DNA of 24,328 bases from an uncultured Lachnospiraceae bacterium (lineage in GTDB: Bacteria; Bacillota; Clostridia; Lachnospirales; Lachnospiraceae): positions 1-24,328 of the forward strand of contig CAJUTC010000045.1 of the NCBI GenBank assembly GCA_910589195.1, read 5' to 3'. A model generated the notes under the pieces. It made no database searches. It had not been told where the DNA came from and saw only the letters and a program-made list of their open reading frames with translations. Below are positions 21,036 through 24,328 of this stretch, piece by piece; within the stretch, counting starts at the first letter, position 1, and each line of letters begins with the position of its first letter. The position numbers and the translations under genes are program-made.

Positions 21036-23001
21036 TTATGCCATCTTTACATAAGAAGCAATCAAATCTGCTGTTTTTTCTACACCGATGGAGCTGTCTA
21101 CACACAATTCATAACTATGGGGATCTCCCCAGTTTTTACTGGTAATGCTTTCGTAATACGCCTTTCTGGCTGAATCCGAGCGCTCAATGCTCTTTTCTGC
21201 CTGATCCCTGCTGTCGCCATACATTTCCATTACCTTTTGGATCCGATATGATTTCGATGCGGTTATAAAGATACGAACTACATTTTTGTAGTTTCTCAGG
21301 ACATGATCTGCAGATCGCCCTACAATCACACAGGAACCTGCGTCAGCAATCCTGCGGATTGCATGAGCTTGCGCAGTGATGGCATCCTGTTACCACATTA
21401 GTGCTCAAGTATAATTCCCGCATGATGGCGTTTTCATCGGAATTCAGATTGGATATAAATTCTTCTGTCAGACCACTTTCATGTGCGGCAATTGCAATCA
21501 TTTCTTTATAATAGCAGGGCATTCCCAGCTTTTTAGCAACCAATTGCCCCACTCGTTTTCCGGCAGATCCATGCTCACGGGATATCGTAACTACAACGCC
21601 CGCCCTTGTAGGATACTCTGGCAGTTTTTTGGCCGGAGCCATTATTGCCTCTTCCTTATTCAGTTCCTTCCAAAGCCGAATCATAACTGGAGCTGTCACC
21701 AGGATTGCGAATACATCCGCTGCAGGAGCTGCCCAAAAAATTCCGGTAACACCAAGAAATAATGGTATGATTAAAGAAAGCACAATCAAAAATACATCCC
21801 GGACTACGGAAAGGGGAGCTGAAGCTTTTGCATGGCCGATGGACTGCAGGAAAATAGCGCATACCTTCTGCACACAGGTAAACACAATAAGAGAAAGATA
21901 AATCCGCAAGCATCCCACTGCAAACTGGGTATACAATTCTCCGTCTGCGCCAAACATACGGATAAAGACCTGGGGAATTGCCTCAAACAAAGCCGTACAT
22001 ACCAGACACACGATAGCAGTCCAGCCAATAATCAATTTTAGCAGTTCTCTCACCCGGCTGTACTTTCCTGCCCCGTAATTATATCCTACGATAGGCTGGG
22101 CGCCAGCGGCAATGCCGATGGCAATGTTTAGCACGATCTGGAACAATTTCATGATGACAACAAAGGCCGCAAGAGGAATGTCCGCTCCATAGACAGAAAC
22201 AGCGCCATAGCGAACCAACAGGATATTATTAATTACCGTGATAACAACAATGGATAACTGCGTTAAAAGGCTTGATGTTCCTAACGCCATGATCCGTTTC
22301 AATAGATTAGCATCTAGCCGGAAGCTTCCTGCAGATATGTGGAATGTTCTGCTTTTCATCAAATAAGCGGCACAGATCACAAAGCTTACAAACTGCCCTA
22401 AGATTGTTGCGTATGCCGCCCCCCGGATCCCAAGTTGAAGGACAAAAATTGCTACTGGATCGCCGATAATGTTGATAACCGCTCCTGTAAGCATGGCCCC
22501 CATGGCATACGCGGGGCTTCCGTCTGCCCGGATAATGGATGCCAAGGTATTCTGAGCCATTGCAAGAGGCATCATGGCATAAATAATAAATCCATAGTCA
22601 TGAGCCATTTTCAGGTTTGCGTCAGTTGCCCCGATTAACCGCAAAAGGCTGTCGCCGCACCCATAGCTGATCGCAATAATCACCACCCCAGAAAGAAAAG
22701 AACAAAAAGCGGCATTCCCCACACCCTTGTGGATGGATTCCGTTTCATTTCTTCCCAACGATACACTCAAATGTGCCGCGGCGCCATCTCCAAAAAATAG
22801 CGACATCCCCCACCCAACCACAGTAATCGGGAAAATAACACCTGTTGCCGCATTTCCTAAATAACCGATCCCATTACCTACAAAGATCTGATCTACAATG
22901 TTATACAGGCATGAAATGATGAGGGAAAAAATACAAGGAATCGCAAACTGCCCCAGCAGCCTCCCTACCTTTTCCGTTCCAAGATATTGATTATTTTCCA
23001 T
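21036..23001 (-). pseudogene. MATE transporter fused to a cytidylate-kinase-like domain, frameshifted
   Basis: The first frame (23001 to 21343) gives a complete MATE transporter of about 445 residues (MENNQYLGTEKVGRLLGQFA; LYNIVDQIFVGNGIGYLGNAA; PIVGYNYGAGKYSRVREL), a linker with PAKKLPEYPTRAG, and the start of a kinase-like domain at about residue 469 (VVVTISREHGSAGKRVGQL; PCYYKEMIAIAAHESGL). It then leaves frame. The rest continues in a second frame (AITAQAHAIRRIADAG, CVIVGRSADHVLRNY, SDSARKAYYESITSKNWGD) to the stop at 21036. One extra A in GTAACAG near 21389-21394 explains it: GTACAG would read NVVQDAITAQ without break. AAAGGAGG lies six bases before the ATG at 23001. It may be a real lesion or a sequencing error. 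Confidence 0.85.
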
Positions 23002-23026
23002 AAATCCTCCTTTTTTCACAAAAAAA

Positions 23027-23082
23027 GACACCTGCAGCACCCGTACCGTAATCAGATTTACGCGCCGTGCGCTACATGTGTC
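23027..23082 (-). promoter_or_regulatory. Attenuator-like stem-loop A in the MATE-kinase leader
   Basis: On the minus strand GACACATGTAGC pairs with GCTGCAGGTGTC (one mismatch, one G-U) and TTTTTTT follows, only a few bases before the AAAGGAGG ribosome site. Inside are two smaller hairpins, GCGC-ACG-GCGC and GTAA-N6-TTAC. The terminator lies between the promoter at 23115 and the gene, so it must be bypassed for expression. It might instead end the rubrerythrin transcript. Confidence 0.7.
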
Positions 23083-23114
23083 GTTAATTTTGCCTGATTC
23101 AATTTCCGAATCTT

Positions 23115-23143
23115 ATTTTACTTCTTTTCTTTCTGAAAATCAA
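23115..23143 (-). promoter_or_regulatory. Promoter of the MATE-kinase fusion gene
   Basis: TTGATT (23138-23143) and TAAAAT (23115-23120) are 17 bases apart on the minus strand, giving a leader of roughly 105 bases that contains stem-loop A. The rest of the gap up to rubrerythrin (23144-23336) shows nothing else that I can name. Confidence 0.65.
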
Positions 23144-23336
23144 AGGACATTTTCCACAATTTATCAGACCGCAGCATTTGTTGAAATTGCTGCTCTGCAA
23201 TCATTATCAATATGCATCTATTTGAATAAATAGTCATCGGCAAACTGCCAACTTAAAATGCGGCAATAAAGCTCTGAACTCATTCCTGATTTTAGCCCCT
23301 AATGTTACTTCCTAATGTTGGCCCTAATTTTCAACC

Positions 23337-23960
23337 TTATTTTGAAGCGCACTGGCAAATCATGCCGCCAACAAAGGGTGATAATTCCAAACGAATAAAA
23401 TACCCCTTATCATGGCTGCATACCGGGCATTTTTCTGGTGCCCGTTCCCCCTCAAACACATGTCCGCAATTTAAACAGATCCAGCCGGTTTTTACGTCTG
23501 ATATAAATAGTTTATTTTCCTCTAATAGTTTGGCAAATGCCCCAAACCGATCCCCGTGAAACTTTTCAATCTCCGCAATCAAATAAAACGAATTGGCTAC
23601 CTTCGGGAATCCTTCTTCCATAGCCTTATCGCCAAATGTTTTATATACTGGATTATGCTCTTCATATTCATTATGCTGGGCTTTTCGCAGCAATTCTGCT
23701 ATATGATCAGTAATATCCACAGGATATCCTCCATCTACATGGATCGTTTCTCCCGCCAATTCTTTTAAGTGGTTATAAAAAATCTCCGCATGCTCTTTTT
23801 CCTGATGGGCCGTAAAACGGAATACGGCTTCAATTACCTGAAGTTTCTGTTCTTTTGCCTTATCTGCCGCAAATGTATATCGGTTACGTGCCTGGCTTTC
23901 TCCGGCGAATGCCCGCATTAAATTTTCTTTTGTTTCGCTGTCTTTAAAATTAACTGCCAT
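23337..23960 (-). CDS. rbr: Rubrerythrin
   Basis: Rubrerythrin reduces hydrogen peroxide in the cytosol of anaerobes, using a diiron centre and a rubredoxin-like iron. The 207-residue protein has the diiron ligands E21 (FAGESQARNRY), E54 and H57 (QEKEHAE), E100 or E101 (NEYEEHNP) and E132/H135 (IEKFHGDRF), then the rubredoxin domain with C162, C165, C178 and C181 (WICLNCGHVFEG and EKCPVCSHDKGYF). About 15 residues follow, ending in ICQCASK with two extra cysteines, which is unusual. AGAGGA stands ten bases before the ATG at 23960. No PerR box is recognisable upstream. Confidence 0.95.
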   Translation of the reverse strand: MAVNFKDSETKENLMRAFAGESQARNRYTFAADKAKEQKLQVIEAVFRFTAHQEKEHAEIFYNHLKELAGETIHVDGGYPVDITDHIAELLRKAQHNEYEEHNPVYKTFGDKAMEEGFPKVANSFYLIAEIEKFHGDRFGAFAKLLEENKLFISDVKTGWICLNCGHVFEGERAPEKCPVCSHDKGYFIRLELSPFVGGMICQCASK

Positions 23961-24274
23961 ACGATTTGTTCCTCTTTCTAAGATTTATTTTTTCAAAGAA
24001 TTTGATTAATAGGAAACAGTGTTGCTCCCCAATAAGCTCTATTTTATTGTGGCAGAAATTTGGAACATTATTCACAACTATTATCTTGTACTTGTAGATT
24101 CACTTTGCTGCAATAGGGAAACTACCATCTTTACATAATTATTCAGACCGACAAATTTATATTTTCCAAATACTTTTACATTTGTGAAGCAGAATGGTGT
24201 AACGAACATATATGCGATTTGGATAATCCTGTAAATGTTCTTTTATCAAAGATACATTACCGGAGAGAATGCTC
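23961..24274. other. Divergent region between rubrerythrin and a plus-strand gene
   Basis: No gene. It must hold the promoters for rubrerythrin (minus) and for the partial gene (plus). A weak plus-strand candidate is TTTACA at about 24175 with TGTAAC 17 bases on. An A/T-rich segment at 24153-24179 resembles 19174-19202. Confidence 0.4.
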
Positions 24275-24328
24275 ATGTATGGTAAAGAAGTAAGTAACCG
24301 AAAACAAGAGATAGACCGCCAGCACCAC
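24275..24328 (+). CDS. Start of an unidentified protein, cut by the window end
   Basis: CGGAGA precedes an ATG at 24275 by about nine bases, opening a frame of 18 codons that reads MYGKEVSNRKQEIDRQHH and leaves the window. Another in-frame ATG two codons earlier is too close to the ribosome site. Too little is left to name the protein; the visible part is polar, soluble and helical. Confidence 0.5.
   Translation, partial: MYGKEVSNRKQEIDRQHH

Overview
The window looks like chromosome of a low-to-mid GC Firmicute of the Clostridia, most likely a Lachnospiraceae gut anaerobe. The evidence is strong AGGAGG ribosome sites, sigma-A-type promoters, a class 1B PyrD with its PyrK partner, a type-2 PyrF, rubrerythrin, DUF3793, a cysteine-rich KTR protein and a DUF6110-like partner of a metal ATPase. 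Almost everything lies on the minus strand. The main exception is a plus-strand block at about 11.1-14.8 kb.

Positions 1-4384 hold a small lipoprotein gene and, transcribed right to left, the purine operon purE-purM-purN-purD. It has a near-perfect promoter at 4356-4384, a leader with two hairpins, and a terminator at 532-591. Positions 4385-11018 hold the pyrimidine operon pyrF-pyrK-pyrD-pyrE. This appears to run on into a 51-residue membrane protein, a VanZ-like protein, another small membrane protein and an M29 aminopeptidase. The purine promoter starts one base after the aminopeptidase stop, so nothing visible insulates the two nucleotide operons.

A divergent small XRE regulator (11123-11350) shares the pyrF upstream region, which contains a 13-bp inverted repeat. 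A non-coding stretch with a structured 36-bp tandem repeat and a gene remnant follow. Next is a self-contained cassette: MarR regulator with a 13-bp palindrome around its -10 box, cysteine-rich KTR protein, MATE transporter (broken by a T9 tract), and a cytidylate-kinase-like protein (12071-14823). It ends in a bidirectional terminator.

Positions 14885-20760 look like a metal-homeostasis region on the minus strand: a P1B-type metal ATPase with its small partner, a 26-residue membrane peptide, a Fur-like regulator without the usual metal-binding cysteines and histidines, a 79-residue conserved protein, a flavodoxin with a short lipoprotein-like peptide, and DUF3793. Three copies of one palindrome, GTTAGT-N4-ACTAAC, lie at the Fur-like promoter and in the DUF3793-flavodoxin leader, suggesting one shared (probably iron) regulon.

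Positions 21036-23143 hold a second MATE transporter, here fused to a cytidylate-kinase-like domain and again interrupted by a single-base frameshift. Between its promoter and its ribosome site is a terminator-like hairpin, which suggests attenuation. Rubrerythrin (23337-23960) and the first 18 codons of a plus-strand gene close the window.

The two most interesting themes are the MATE/cytidylate-kinase-like pairing, seen once as neighbours and once as a fusion, and a set of three related stem-loops at 18531, 19075 and 23027. Two of these sit directly behind promoters.
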